A DNA stretch of 64,000 bases from Proteromonas lacertae (lineage: Eukaryota; Sar; Bigyra; Opalinata; Proteromonadidae): contig NGBS01000876.1 of NCBI GenBank assembly GCA_002245135.1, positions 1 to 64,000 on the forward strand. Reading direction: 5' to 3'. The notes below the pieces were generated by a model that did not search any database, was not told the origin of the DNA, and was given only the letters and a program-made list of their open reading frames with translations. This document shows positions 38,306-50,217 of this stretch, in pieces. A program made the position numbers and the translations under genes. The stretch's first letter is position 1. Every line of letters starts with the position of its first letter.

Positions 38306-39900
38306 ATGGCTACTGTGTATTATAATAATATGCCTGCACCATATTCAGGTTTGACACCTAACTTAGGTCAAGTAAATAACAACCAAATAAATACTAATCC
38401 TTATATGGAAACAACTGGTGTTAATAATACTCAAATACATATGTATGGACAAACAGCTGGTGGTAATTTGAGTAGTGCTCCACAGACCACGAAATCAAAC
38501 AAATTTATGAAAATACATCCTGAAAAGTATGAACAAACAACTAATTTTGTACCTATCAATAATTCTAATGTTGTAATTAATCAAAATTTACCTCAACATC
38601 CTTCTGAACCTAATGTTGCCAATTCTACTCTGCCACATGAGAATGTAGCAGTGACTAACTGTAGCAATGTCAATGTATCACCTCCTACCACTGATCCTTC
38701 AGTTAATTCAACTTCAGCTGTGTTAAACACAAATTCTACATATTCTATGGAATATATAAAATGGTATTTAGAAAACAAAGACAGTGTAGAATATTATAAA
38801 AATGAGAATAATTTTCAGATTCCTACAGAAGAAGAAATAAGAAATTATTATGTTTATATACAACAACCTCAATCTCAATCACCACCACCTTCTGTACAAT
38901 ATCAGCCACAACAACAACAACAATATCAACCACAACCACCCCCACCTGTTACTAATAGAAAAACTATTAAAATAAAAAGGCATAGAAGCAGTTGTGGTAG
39001 TGATAGTGATAATGATAATGACAGTGAAAGTGATGATAATAAAGAGTCAAAAGATAAACCAAAATCAAAATCAAAACCTAAAAAGTCAAGTGAAAGCGAT
39101 AGTGATAGTGAAGATGAAAATACAAAAGAAAAATCAAATAATAACAAAAACGATGAAAAAAAAAGTGATAAAGAGATTAATAAAAAAAAACAAAAATAGT
39201 CAGCAAACATAATAGAAGAAAATTCTCATCTTCTTCATCTTCTTCAGATGATGATGATGATGATGATGATGATGATAATGATAAACATCCAAATAAGATG
39301 AAATCTACTGTAGAAAAATCAAAAGAACAACCAAAAGAAGTTGAGCAAGCAGTAATTAAGAAAGAGCCAAAATTTGTTGTAGGAACTCCTGAATATGATG
39401 TATATATTTTGTGAAATTATTATATATATAGCAACACATGAAAGAATTATTTGGAGATGATTATGAACAACAAATAAAAGGAGACAAAAAGCAACAGGAA
39501 GAAGCTGATGAATCATTAATGAAATATTACTATGATTTAATAGAAAAGGATGAATTAGATGATGATTGTTCAAAGACTGAATATTTAATAGGATGTAAAG
39601 TAAATGCGCAAGGATTGTATGACTGTCCAAAATGCAATAAAAAAGATGCAGAAGGTTCAAAAATGTTTTCTTTGAAATGTAGTCATATTTATTGTTATGA
39701 CTGTTATAGTGATTATGTTAAAGAAAAAATAGAAGGAGGAGCAACATATAAAAATGTATATATTATTATTATTATTATTATTATAGTTAAAATGTATGGA
39801 TGATGAATGTGATGAAAAATTTACATACAATATTTTGAAATATTTGAAAAATGGTGAAGCTTTGTCAATTAAAGTAATACAAAACGATGATATGGAATGA
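38306..39900 (+). pseudogene. Ser/Asp-rich RING gene, right copy 1 (frameshift, altered 3' end)
   Basis: Full-length 5' end as in the left copy (MATVYYNNMPAP), but the lysine/asparagine run at about 39180-39198 differs and reaches a stop after 297 codons. Downstream, the Ser/Asp block, intron and RING-like exon (CPKCNKK, CSHIYCYDCY) persist in the original frame, with a normal GT donor at 39756. The last exon leaves homology after GEALS at 39866 and ends with a foreign tail at TGA 39900, where the chimeric insertion begins. It is unlikely to make the full protein unless the poly-A length is wrong. Confidence 0.7.
38521..39866 (+). repeat. Direct repeat unit 1 (RING gene segment)
   Basis: This 1346-bp part of the RING gene is repeated in the same orientation at 41289-42672. 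The two copies flank 1422 bp of sequence found nowhere else in the window. They differ by a longer polyP/Q tract in unit 2 and scattered substitutions. Confidence 0.92.
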
Positions 39901-41288
39901 TTAGTATAGATAATAGAGTGTTAATAAATTGTTATTGTTTTTGGATATTAGAAGGGGAATTTCAATAAAACAATTACTGTTAACATTATTATTACAATTC
40001 TTTCCTAATCATAATTCACACCCTTATATTTATTTATACCTAATATGGCTAAATAATAAATTGATATAAAAAAATCATCTTCATGTGTAATTTACAGTAA
40101 CAATTACTCATAATATATCTATGGATATATCGCTAGATACACCAAAAGAAATCTTGCTGTCCTTATGTCAGGAGTCTCAAGAAACAATTGAAGAACTACA
40201 AGAAACAGTTTCCAGTTTAAAGACTGAGAACACGAATGTCAAATTGTTCTTTGATCATATCAAACTAACTAATGATCAAATATCAAAAGACAATGAAAAG
40301 TTAAAAAATCAAAATAATAAATTGAAAGAAGACTTAGAGAAGGTAAAAATCGATCTAAAGTGTGCCAATGAAGCCCTTAAGAATGAATCACAGACTCATG
40401 AATCTCAAAAGGAATTATTAAACCAGCGACTAAAAGATGAAGAAGGAGAAGCTGAAATGCTAAAAATGCAGAATAATGAGTCTAAACAAATCATTGGCGA
40501 TTTAGAAGAAGAAATATTACGTCTAAAGAAAATGAATAGTGATTTAGAAGACAAATTGAGAGAATATATGAATAGAAACGAGAGATTGAGTGGTATAGAA
40601 AAAGAGAAAGAGGATTTAGAAAGAGCATTTGAAGAAACGAAAGTAAGAAATGCAGAATTAGCTAAAAAGCAAGAAGATCTTGAGAGAGCATTAGATGAAC
40701 AAGAAGATAGTATAAATCAGCTGAAAGTGCAGAATGAAAACTTAGAAAACACCAATACTTCCTTAGAGAATGAATTAGAAACAGTAAAATCGAATTTAAA
40801 TGAGAAGAAAGAAAAGATCGAAGAATTATCAAATGAGGTAGAGAAATTAACAGCGAATGAAGTTCCACCAGAATTAGTAGTAGAAATGAATGAAAAACAA
40901 GAAGAATTAGAAAATACAATAAAAGATCTAAACAATCAATTAGAAGAGAGAATAAAAGACTTTGAAAATACTGAAAAAGCGAATGAAGAAAATGAATCAG
41001 AAATCCAGAGATTAAAAGATTTATTAGCCTATCAACAAGAAAAGATCAATGCAACAGAGAATGAATTAGCTCAAGCAAACAATGAATTAAGTGAATTGAA
41101 AGAAGATAATGAGAATATGAAAGAGGAAATATCTGGACTTCGAGAATTACCTCCAGGTGTTGAATATTCTGAAGAAGCATTTATGTCTTATTTAACAATG
41201 TTTAAAGATCTTGCTTTATGTGTAGAAGATGCAATAAAAGATTGTAAAAAATACAGTGAAAAAGTAGAACTTTCAATAAAGAATAGCA
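39867..41288. other. Unique insert between the direct repeats
   Basis: The insert is absent from the left arm. It comprises about 250 bp of A/T-rich non-coding sequence followed by the 5' part of a coiled-coil gene. Both edges are abrupt: the left edge is inside the last RING exon, the right edge inside two coding regions at once with the junction at TGAAAAGTATGAA. Confidence 0.88.
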
Positions 41289-41344
41289 TGAAAAGTATGA
41301 ACAAACAACTAATTTTGTACCTATCAATAATTCTAATGTTGTAA
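40121..41344 (+). CDS. Coiled-coil protein, 3' truncated and fused out of frame
   Basis: Intronless ORF of 407 aa. It starts MDISLDTPKEILLSLCQES. From about residue 15 to 345 it is an almost continuous charged coiled coil rich in E, K, N and L (LENELETVKSNLNEKKEKIEEL). A small non-coil segment (PPGVEYSEEAFMSYLTMF) follows. The last 18 residues or so (after KNSMKS) are read out of frame from RING-gene DNA, so the true C-terminus was lost at the junction near 41289. Coiled coils of this type occur in golgins, kinetochore and cytoskeletal proteins; no family can be named. Confidence 0.75.
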   Translation: MDISLDTPKEILLSLCQESQETIEELQETVSSLKTENTNVKLFFDHIKLTNDQISKDNEKLKNQNNKLKEDLEKVKIDLKCANEALKNESQTHESQKELLNQRLKDEEGEAEMLKMQNNESKQIIGDLEEEILRLKKMNSDLEDKLREYMNRNERLSGIEKEKEDLERAFEETKVRNAELAKKQEDLERALDEQEDSINQLKVQNENLENTNTSLENELETVKSNLNEKKEKIEELSNEVEKLTANEVPPELVVEMNEKQEELENTIKDLNNQLEERIKDFENTEKANEENESEIQRLKDLLAYQQEKINATENELAQANNELSELKEDNENMKEEISGLRELPPGVEYSEEAFMSYLTMFKDLALCVEDAIKDCKKYSEKVELSIKNSMKSMNKQLILYLSIILML

Positions 41345-42672
41345 TTAATCAAAATTTACCTCAACATCCTTCTGAACCTAATGTTGCCAATTCTACTCTG
41401 CCACATGAGAATGTAGCAGTGACTAACTGTAGCAATGTCAATGTATCACCTCCTACCACTGATCCTTCAGTTAATTCAACTTCAGCTGTGTTAAACACAA
41501 ATTCTACATATTCTATGGAATATATAAAATGGTATTTAGAAAACAAAGACAGTGTAGAATATTATAAAAATGAGAATAATTTTCAGATTCCTACAGAAGA
41601 AGAAATAAGAAATTATTATGTTTATATACAACAACCTCAATCTCAATCACCACCACCTTCTGGACAATATCAGCCACAACAACAACAACAATATCAACCA
41701 CAACCACCACCACCTCCTCAGCAGAAACAATTTTCACCCCCACCCCCACCTGTTACTAATAGAAAAACTATTAAAATAAAAAGGCATAGAAGCAGTTGTG
41801 GTAGTGATAGTGATAATGATAATGACAGTGAAAGTGATGATAATAAAGAGTCAAAAGATAAACCAAAATCAAAATCAAAATCAAAACCTAAAAAGTCAAG
41901 TGAAAGTGATAGTGATAGTGAAGATGAAAATACAAAAGAAAAATCAAATACTAACAAAAACGATGAAAAAAAAAGTGATAAAGAGATTAATAAAAAAAAC
42001 AAAAATAGTCAGCAAACATAATAGAAGAAAATTCTCATCTTCTTCATCTTCTTCTTCAGATGATGATGATGATGATGATGATAATGATAAACATCCAAAT
42101 AAGATGAAATCTACTGTAGAAAAATCAAAAGAACAACCAAAAGAAGTTGAGCAAGCAGTAATTAAGAAAGAGCCAAAATTTGTTGTAGGAACTCCTGAAT
42201 ATGATGTATATATTTTGTGAAATTATTATATATATAGCAACACATGAAAGAATTATTTGGAGATGATTATGAACAACAAATAAAAGGAGACAAAAAGCGA
42301 CAGGAAGAAGCTGATGAATCATTAATGAAATATTACTATGATTTAATAGAAAAGGATGAATTAGATGATGATTGTTCAAAGACTGAATATTTAATAGGAT
42401 GTAAAGTAAATGCGCAAGGATTGTATGACTGTCCAAAATGCAATAAAAAAGATGCAGAAGGTTCAAAAATGTTTTCTTTGAAATGTAGTCATATTTATTG
42501 TTATGACTGTTATAGTGATTATGTTAAAGAAAAAATAGAAGGAGGAGCAACATATAAAAATGTATATATTATTATTATTATTATTATTATAGTTAAAATG
42601 TATGGATGATGAATGTGATGAAAAATTTACATACAATATTTTGAAATATTTGAAAAATGGTGAAGCTTTGTC
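41289..42672 (+). repeat. Direct repeat unit 2 (RING gene segment)
   Basis: 1384-bp partner of 38521-39866. It is 38 bp longer because of repeat-tract differences. After 42672 the sequence continues as in the left arm, whereas unit 1 leaves homology at the matching point. Confidence 0.92.
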
Positions 42673-42706
42673 GAAGAAAGTGAAAGAAAATGAGAAAAAG
42701 AAGTAG
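41289..42706 (+). pseudogene. RING gene, right copy 2, 5' truncated
   Basis: It starts inside the first exon (equivalent to EKYEQTTNF of copy 1), with no promoter or start codon of its own. PolyQ/polyP is longer than in the other copies, with an extra PPQQKQFSPPPPP. The lysine run again breaks the frame (stop at 42019). The intron donor in the RING region is intact, and the original 3' end (KENEKKKK, stop at 42706) is present, continuing into the arm sequence next to COG7. Confidence 0.8.
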
Positions 42707-42809
42707 AGAAGAAGTGAATTAATTAGATTATATATATATTATATTATAATTTGTTATTTTAATAAAGTATGTTTCAAAAATAATAATTCAATATATAATT
42801 ATTTTATAT

Positions 42810-45535
42810 TTAATTAATTGTAGAAGTAATTCTAATCAACCATTTAGCTAATTCAGTTTTCAATTGTACATTCTCACTATTATTATTTGTATTACTACTC
42901 AACACCTCATTCAATCTTTCTATCTCTTTCTTCAATCCATCAACATCAATCTGTAAATATTGAGATAATAAATCGAATATTGAATCAATCTCTAAACCTA
43001 AAGCAGTAAATATATTCTTTACATAACTAATATCAGTATTCAATTGGTTTTTACCATGTATCTTTATATTCTCAATACTCAATATTTCCATAATATAATT
43101 ACCTAACAATCCTTCACTTATAATTATTAACCATTCTATACTACCAGTTATTATGTTCTTATCATCACTCTTTTGAGGTTGTTGTTGTTGTTGTTGAAGA
43201 GGTGGTGGTATTGTTTCATCTATTTCATCATCTTCTCCTGCTATTGTTGTTGTATTTGTCGGACCTACTGAATTATTAACAGTATTGGAAGGTGAAGAAG
43301 TTACATCATTATCATCTTTAGATTTAACAATTGGAATATAATTCTTATTAATTCCTAAAGCTCCACCAAGTGATTTCCATAAACTCAAATTAATATTATT
43401 AATACAATTAAATATCAATATATTAGTAGAAGTTTTAGATGATTCACTCTTTTTTATATCATCTATAGATGAAGAGGACGTTCTAGTTAATGATGGTGTT
43501 GCTGATGATGATTCATCATTATCTAGTGGTTCTAACACTTCTAATAATTGTAAGATACTTTCACCTAAGTGAGTTATATTTGAAGATGGTAAAAGATTAG
43601 TGTCATTAATGATTATACTATCATCATTCCAAATCTATATAATAAATAATATATATATATATATACTGGTGAATTATGGATTGTTTTCAAATCATTAATC
43701 AAATTTCTTGTACATAAATCATATAATAATAATGTAGTTTGCTCAGCTGTTTGTTTTAATTGTTTAAATGAGGATGACAATAATTGGAATGAGAGATTAG
43801 GATCATTGATTGTTTTATATAACTTTATATTCTCAGAATATCTCAACTTTTCATACTGTAAATATAGATCAGACCAACTGAAATCAGAATTTTCACTCAC
43901 CTAATTATAAAATAGAAATAAATAATAATCAATATTACTATACTTTTGGATTTAATATTGAATTCAATGTCTTGAATATCTTATCTCTTAAAATACTTTC
44001 AGTTTCATTTAAACAATATGATAATATTTCAACACTCTTTAATAGGGAAATAGATATATCAACGAAGTTATGATGATAGTTAGAATTCTCAGGTAATGAT
44101 GAAGTGTCTTTTACAATCTTAATCAAATTATTTATCTTTGTATAAAATGATAGAATATTGGTGTTTAATATTCTAATTAAATCTGAAGTATATAATCCAT
44201 TAAAATTAATGAAATTTCTATCAATTGAGGAGTGTATGTAATTGAAATAGTCAGTTATAGTGTTGTTCAAGTTTTCACAATCAGATGAGAATGTATCAAT
44301 ATAATTACTTATATCTTCAATTAATAAAGCAGAATCAGGTAGTATCAAATTATCTAATTTCTTATTCAAGAATTGATTCTCATAATCTGAATATGTAGGA
44401 TTTAAAAATAGTGGAAACAATGTTAATATTTTGTAATACATTTCTTTATACAGTATTTTGTTATTATTGTTACTTTGATATGCTACTAATATACTTTCAA
44501 TAAATTTCAATATTATATTGAATATATTTGGTATTATTTCCACTTGTAATGATGGCAGATGCGTTTCAAAGAGTGATGTTAATGGTGATAACATTGAATT
44601 AAGTAGTAGTGGATATAAGTCTTTTACTTCAATTCCAAGTGTTCCAAATATGATTTCACATCGAGAATGTTCTTTCTGAATACTTCTTTTAGCTGAATCT
44701 AAGAATAATTCAAAAGATTTCACAAATGAGTCTGGATTTATCACCGATTGCCACTCTCTATATATTAGATAGATATAATAATACTTTGTTAATATCGTAT
44801 TCTTTGATTCACAATATATAGTCACTAATTGATCGATTTGTCCAATTTGGTCGAAATATACGCCATATTCTCTTAATGTGTCTATATCTTCTGTTTGTAG
44901 TGCTTGTTTTAATCGAATTTGTAATAAATTCAACAATCTAAATAAATAGATTAAATATACTTTCTTTGAATCTCATCACACTCTTCGTCTCTTTCCTTTT
45001 GCCCTGGCATATAGTTTAATATTGTTCGATAATTGTTGATTTGTGATAATACTCCAGATGCTTCTCTAATGTTATCTGCTTCAAATGCAAGATTAAATTC
45101 TTTCATTAACGTACTCCAATCAGATAAACAGCTCAATCTTTCTTTACATGACTTCATTCTGGTGTATATTTTGTGATGTTGGAATAAGGATAATAATACG
45201 TCTGAATGATTAGCAGAATCTTTAGTGACTAAATTACTAGACAGTGATTGTAATTGAGTATTTAATGCATCAATTTTAAGTTGAATAAGAGGTAACTCTT
45301 GGTTCTATCAAGAAAAAAAAAGGAGAGTGAAAAATACGATTTGAGGAATTGCTGCTATTGATCTATCAACACAATCTTCAATTGCTGATCCAGTTTCATC
45401 AGAAAGTAACTGCAATTTTGTTAATACAGAAGTAATTGCGGTATCTAGTTGGTCTTCTTCAGTTTTCTCAAGAGTTTCGTTTATCCATTTCTTAACATCG
45501 AAGTCATCTCCAGAAAATGCTAAATATTCAGACAT
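42810..45535 (-). CDS. COG7: Conserved oligomeric Golgi complex subunit 7 (right copy)
   Basis: Mirror copy of 5096-7821, predicted 864 aa with the same five exons. Only one coding difference was seen (LEIDPIFDLL against LEIDSIFDLL); one further change lies in the first intron. Frame intact. Lobe B subunit of the Golgi tether; motifs as for the left copy. Confidence 0.82.
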
Positions 45536-45617
45536 AACAGTCAAAAAAAGAAAATCAAATTCAAAGGAATTTAATCCAAAATTTTGGCACCAAATAGAGG
45601 TTTTTGATTTTTATCAA
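45536..45617. promoter_or_regulatory. Shared divergent promoter region NDUFB11 / COG7 (right arm)
   Basis: Mirror of 5015-5095. The starts of COG7 (minus) and the complex I subunit (plus) are 82 bp apart. Confidence 0.45.
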
Positions 45618-46009
45618 ATGTTTCGTGTTCCAGCCAGACAAATAGTACGTTCAGGTGTTAGGTATTTTAAGACTGTAGAAAAAGCAGTACCTGAAGATTT
45701 ACAAGCACCATTATTCGCAGCTGTATACTTTAATCCATAATGAATGTTGTTTAGCAAAAGAAAGATCCATTAGAAGAAGGATGGAAGGGTATGTATTATG
45801 TTGGATTTGGCATTGCTTTTGGTTTAGCCATTATAGGAATGAGGTAAGAATTTTATCGTTTTTAATTAAATAGTTTTGGCCCAAAGACAGATGTTCAGAC
45901 ATGGGCTCGTGAGGAAGCATTAGTTCGTATGGAAATGGAAGAAAATGGTGAGAAAGTAGAGATTGGTCATAACTATGCTGCTGAAAGAAAATTATCTACA
46001 AACTTGTAA
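45618..46009 (+). CDS. NDUFB11: Mitochondrial complex I subunit, NDUFB11/ESSS type
   Basis: Three exons, 109 aa. Introns at 45723-45754 and 45844-45873 leave 330 nt. The N-terminus (MFRVPARQIVRSGVRYFKT) is basic and amphipathic, like a mitochondrial presequence. A single membrane helix (MYYVGFGIAFGLAIIGM) is followed by DVQTWAREEALVRMEMEENGE, which matches the WxRREAExLxxxREANG block after the helix of NDUFB11. The subunit belongs to the membrane arm of NADH:ubiquinone oxidoreductase. Its presence argues for an aerobic mitochondrion. Short, but the layout fits well. Confidence 0.75.
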
Positions 46010-46087
46010 TATTTTTATTAATAATAAATTATGAATTGTTTCTGTATAACATCCTACACATACAAATTAAGAAATATAATAATTAAC

Positions 46088-46399
46088 TTATTCAGAAGGA
46101 ACTGCTTCTGTTAACCAAAAAGTTCCACGATTATCCCATCCCATTGCATTTTCGATATGATCCCTAATAACAGGTGGTTTAATTTCTACTAATTTGTTAA
46201 CTAAATCTACTGGATATAATGTATCTGTCTTTATTCGCTTATTAGGTATAAAATCGGGTGATGTCAAAGTGTATGCATTTGTATAGGGGAACGGTGGACG
46301 ATTAACTGCATTGTTGTAGACTTTTGTTGGAGATATACTAAGAAAATCCATATCTAGAGGAGATAAATCATAACAAGGATCATAACTTTCGAAATTCAT
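46088..46399 (-). CDS. Unknown 103-aa protein (intact right copy)
   Basis: Starts at ATG 46399 (MNFESYDPCYDLSPLDMDFL). A Pro/Tyr-rich middle (RPPFPYTNAYTLTSPDFIP) is followed by a C-terminal half that looks folded (NAMGWDNRGTFWLTEAVPSE). No signal peptide or membrane segment. No family recognised. Head to head with the FAM204A-like gene at 144 bp. Confidence 0.7.
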   Translation of the reverse strand: MNFESYDPCYDLSPLDMDFLSISPTKVYNNAVNRPPFPYTNAYTLTSPDFIPNKRIKTDTLYPVDLVNKLVEIKPPVIRDHIENAMGWDNRGTFWLTEAVPSE

Positions 46400-46543
46400 G
46401 AGCAAAGCAAAAATAAAAATAAGTGAAAATCTGAGGCTTATTATATATATTATCGCAATTTAACTGAATCTATATGGTGGTTGAAAATATTTTCATAAAC
46501 CTATTTAGTATTTTTCAAAATTGTTTTTATAGTGATTGGCAAC

Positions 46544-47186
46544 ATGTCAGAAAATGATAATGGTCGCAAAATGTTAAGTAAAAATGAACAAAGGAGGTTG
46601 AAGTTTATGGATCTCCAGAACAAAGTGCATTTCGCAAATGCTGATTGCCGAAGAAGAAAACAAAAAATAGTCAATAATATAGTTAAAAAAGCGTTAATAG
46701 CACTTGATGACCCCCAAAATGTACCTGTACAAGAATTTAGACGTAATAACCCAAAAAGTGAGAAAATCGATGAGGTATTGGTAATTTTTATAATTTAGTT
46801 TAGGATAAAAAATTAAAACTGATGGAAGAAGAGAAACTAAGGAAAGAAAAGTATTTTTTAGCTAATTATCAACCAGATATGATGATAGACATTCCAGAAA
46901 AATCAGTTTTAGAAAAGCAAATTGAAGAAGCTATAAAATTAAAGGACTTTGATATGGCTGAGTATTATAACAGAAAATTATCAACACTAATCAAAAAGGC
47001 TCAAGTTCAGAAAGCCTTAGATTGTTCAGATTATTTAGAAGAGAAAAGAGTATATTATTATGATTTATTTATTGGTTATAGAAGAAATTTATGAAAAAGA
47101 AGTCTAAAAAGGGTCCTAAGCTTGCATGGAGGTTTACAGCGAAAGAAAGATGGGAACAGAAAGGGTAATTTGTAATGAATTTTGAT
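46544..47186 (+). CDS. FAM204A-like small basic coiled-coil protein (right copy)
   Basis: Three exons from ATG 46544 (MSENDNGRKMLSKNEQRRLK), with introns at 46775-46803 and 47050-47081. The middle is charged and helical (KQIEEAIKLKDFDMAEYYNRKL). The last exon encodes KKFMKKKSKKGPKLAWRFTAKERWE. That end resembles the conserved C-terminal block of FAM204A-family proteins. In this copy a four-A run shifts the last codons and extends to TGA 47186; the left copy has two As and stops earlier with QKGNL. Function of the family is unknown. Confidence 0.55.
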
Positions 47187-47352
47187 ATTTTCGTAGAATA
47201 GTCAATTTGTTATTTATTGTAAATTAAAATTATATACTATTGTTGTTGTATGTGAAAATGAAAATAAAAATAAAAAATAGATCACTTTTGCTGTAGTATT
47301 ACAGAGTGTATGTAAAGATCAGATTTAAAAAAAAAACGAAATTTTTCTTTAA

Positions 47353-48393
47353 ATGCAAAATGGCTCTAACGTCTCTGTATTGTGTAATAACAGAGACATA
47401 CAATTTCAAAAATTATTAACTCAAAAAGCTCAACCACTTCCTATAACACCAAGTCCTAAGGACGTTACGAATGTTAATATGATTGATCATCCCCTTAGCT
47501 GTTTTAGTACTATATTCAGTGAGCAAGGTAAATTGGATAAGATGGAAGACACGTATTGTTTTAAAGAGAATATCACCATTAAGGATAGTGAGTTGTCAAT
47601 CTACTGCGTATGACTAATATAATAATTTCAATAGGTATTTGATGGTCATAATGGCAAATTAACAAGCGAATATTTAAGAGATAATTTTATTCAAAGATTT
47701 TGTGATTTATTTTCTGATTCCGGTGATATAAAATCCTCTTTAATGGAGACATTTAATCAAATTGATGTAGAGGTGATTAAGAAATGCAAGGAAAGTAATG
47801 ATGAATCAGGAAGCACAGCAATTTGTGTAATCTATGAAAAGTCTAAGAATCTTATACATATTGCTAATTGTGGTGATTGTAGATGTATTGTATTTAAAAC
47901 TGACACAGTTGTAAATGATGATAAACCATTACCTCCACCAATGTTACAGAATTCATCTAATACTCCATCTTTGAATGTCAAGTCAATCACATCTGATCAT
48001 CGTGTAGAATATTTAACAGAAGAACAACGTGATATTATATTTAAAAAAGGTGGAATCATAGATTATAACTGTATTGGTAGAATGAACTCATTTCCTGATA
48101 TATCAGTGACTAGATCCATTGGTGATGTTAATTATAAAGAACCAACTGATTTATTAATCTCACAACCAGAAGTATATGAATATATTCCTGAATTTAATGG
48201 TTTTATGTTCTTTGCAACCGATGGTATATTCGATGGCATGAAGAATGAGCAAATAGCTCAATTTATAGTGGATAATTACAATGTTACACTTGAAGAAGAG
48301 TATGAGAATATCATTTCCAAATTGTTTTATATTGCTAAAAGAAATTATGATGCTGATGACAATTTAACAGGAATATTACTATCATTTTTGTAA
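47353..48393 (+). CDS. PP2C/PPM-type protein phosphatase
   Basis: Two exons, 337 aa; the intron at 47608-47634 (27 nt) leaves 1014 nt. PPM motifs in order: DKMEDTYCF (motif 1), VFDGHNG (metal-binding DGH), GSTAICVI, ANCGDCRCIV (usually GDSR; here Cys replaces Ser), SDHR, SVTRSIGD, FATDGIFDGM (metal-binding DG) and DDNLTGILLSF (final metal Asp). A Mn/Mg-dependent Ser/Thr phosphatase is therefore well supported. It lies immediately upstream of, and in the same direction as, the CIPK gene, with 245 bp between them. Confidence 0.9.
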
Positions 48394-48638
48394 GTACTAA
48401 TTTAAACAATTAGGTTTTCAAAATCGTAAAATTTTATATTTGTTTTTAATTATATTTTAATTAGGAATATATTATGATAAGATCAATTTAATATTCTTAA
48501 TTAGATTATATTTTATATATTTTAAGTACATTTTCTATTAAGTATATGGTGTTAAAATGAGAATGAAAAAACTGTGTTTTGTTGTAACGGATAGAATCGA
48601 GTCAAACTTTTTCTTCTTTCTTTAAAATTCGATTTTTT

Positions 48639-50060
48639 ATGGTAAGGCGAGTAGGAAAGTATGAAATAGGGAAAACATTAGGAGAAGGTACATTTGGAAA
48701 GTATTTATAATTGTTGTATATTGTTATTAGAGTGAAAATGGCGTTAAATACAGAAACAAATGAGAAAGTCGCTATTAAGATATTGGAAAAAGAAAAAATA
48801 CAGAAACAAAATATGGGAAACCAGATTAAAAAAGAAATATCGGTAATGAAGATGGTTAGGCATAAAAACGTAGTTAATTTAATAGAAGTCTTAGCTAGTA
48901 GAACAAAAATCTTTATAGTATTGGAATTAATTACGGGAGGTGAGTTATTTGATAAAATTGTAAATGCAGGTAGATTGTCAGAAGATGAAGCTAGATTTTA
49001 CTTTTTACAACTTGTAGAAGGTGTAAAATATTGTCACGAACAAGGCGTTTGCCATCGAGACTTGAAACCAGAAAATTTATTATTAGATGATAAATTAAAC
49101 CTTAAAATCTCCGATTTTGGTCTTAGCGCTTTGTATAGTAAAGATGAGAATGGTACAGAAGGTGCAAGTGGTGGTGGTAGTAGTGATGGAAGTGGAGAAG
49201 GATCGAGTGAATTATTACATACCACCTGCGGTACACCTAATTATGTAGCTCCAGAGGTATTATTAGATAAAGGATATGATGGTAGGATAAGTGATATATG
49301 GAGTATGGGTGTGATACTCTTTGTGTTATTAGCAGGATATTTACCATTTGACGAGCCAAACATGTCAGATTTATTTCACAAGATTCAAAGAGCAGATTAT
49401 AAATTTCCCAATTGGTTTAGTAGTGGTGCAAAGTCATTGATTAGAAAGATATTAAATCCAGATCCAGCTAGTAGAATTAAAATAGATGAAATATTAAAAG
49501 ATTCATGGTTAAATAAAGTGAAATATCAAATGAAAGATGGTAGTAGTGATAAAGGAGATGGTTCTGCAGATATAATACCAACAAAAGAACAAGTTTCTAA
49601 TGCAATAGTTGATGTAAATGATACTGGTGATTCTAATACATTAAATGAAGTGATAACATTAACTGCGTTTGATATAGTCAGTGCTTTAGGTACAAATACG
49701 TTGAATAGATTAATAATAGGTGATAATGGAACTCCTAGGAATATATATTTGATATTAATAAACAAAGCTGAAGTGATAGAATCGAAATTAAGGGATATAA
49801 GTAAACAGATCAAAAATAGTGAATTTGAAGTTGTTAATCCTAAAGCGTATATATATGGAATATCGGTGAAGACGGCTAAACCTAAAATATATGTAGAAAT
49901 ACAGTTATATAAGATTAGTGATGATAGTTATATGATGGAAATTGAAAAATTAAGTGGTGATGCGTTAGAATATGTCAAATTTTACAACGAATTAAAGAAG
50001 CATTTATGTGCTAATTTTAAAGAGTGTAATATAATAGGAGGTAATGGAAAATTAGTTTAG
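48639..50060 (+). CDS. CIPK/SnRK3-like Ser/Thr protein kinase
   Basis: Two exons, 463 aa; the intron at 48701-48730 leaves 1392 nt. Kinase features: GKTLGEGTFGK (glycine loop), VAIKIL (Lys), [35 protein letters not shown] Gly/Ser-rich insert lies in the activation segment (residues ~165-185). After the kinase domain LTAFDIVSALG resembles the NAF/FISL motif that binds calcineurin B-like proteins. The C-terminal GISVKTAKPKIYVEIQLYKI and GDALEYVKFYNEL match the CIPK regulatory end. CIPKs with CBL sensors regulate ion transport in plants and occur in some protists. No CBL gene is visible in this window. Confidence 0.88.
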
Positions 50061-50217
50061 AAAGAAAGAATTATTAATTCTTTACTTTTTTTCTAGATTT
50101 CTTTTAATATACATTCTACTATGTTGAAAACTGTTGTTTTATTTGTGTGTTTCTGTATTTATCCATAACAAAACATTACAAGTGTATATATATTATTATT
50201 AATATTATATTCTATAA

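Noticed and set aside
39867-41288. The unique insert as a transposon
   Set aside because: It has no terminal inverted repeats and no transposition gene. Its flanks are 1.35-kb direct repeats of host gene sequence, which fits recombination or template switching better.
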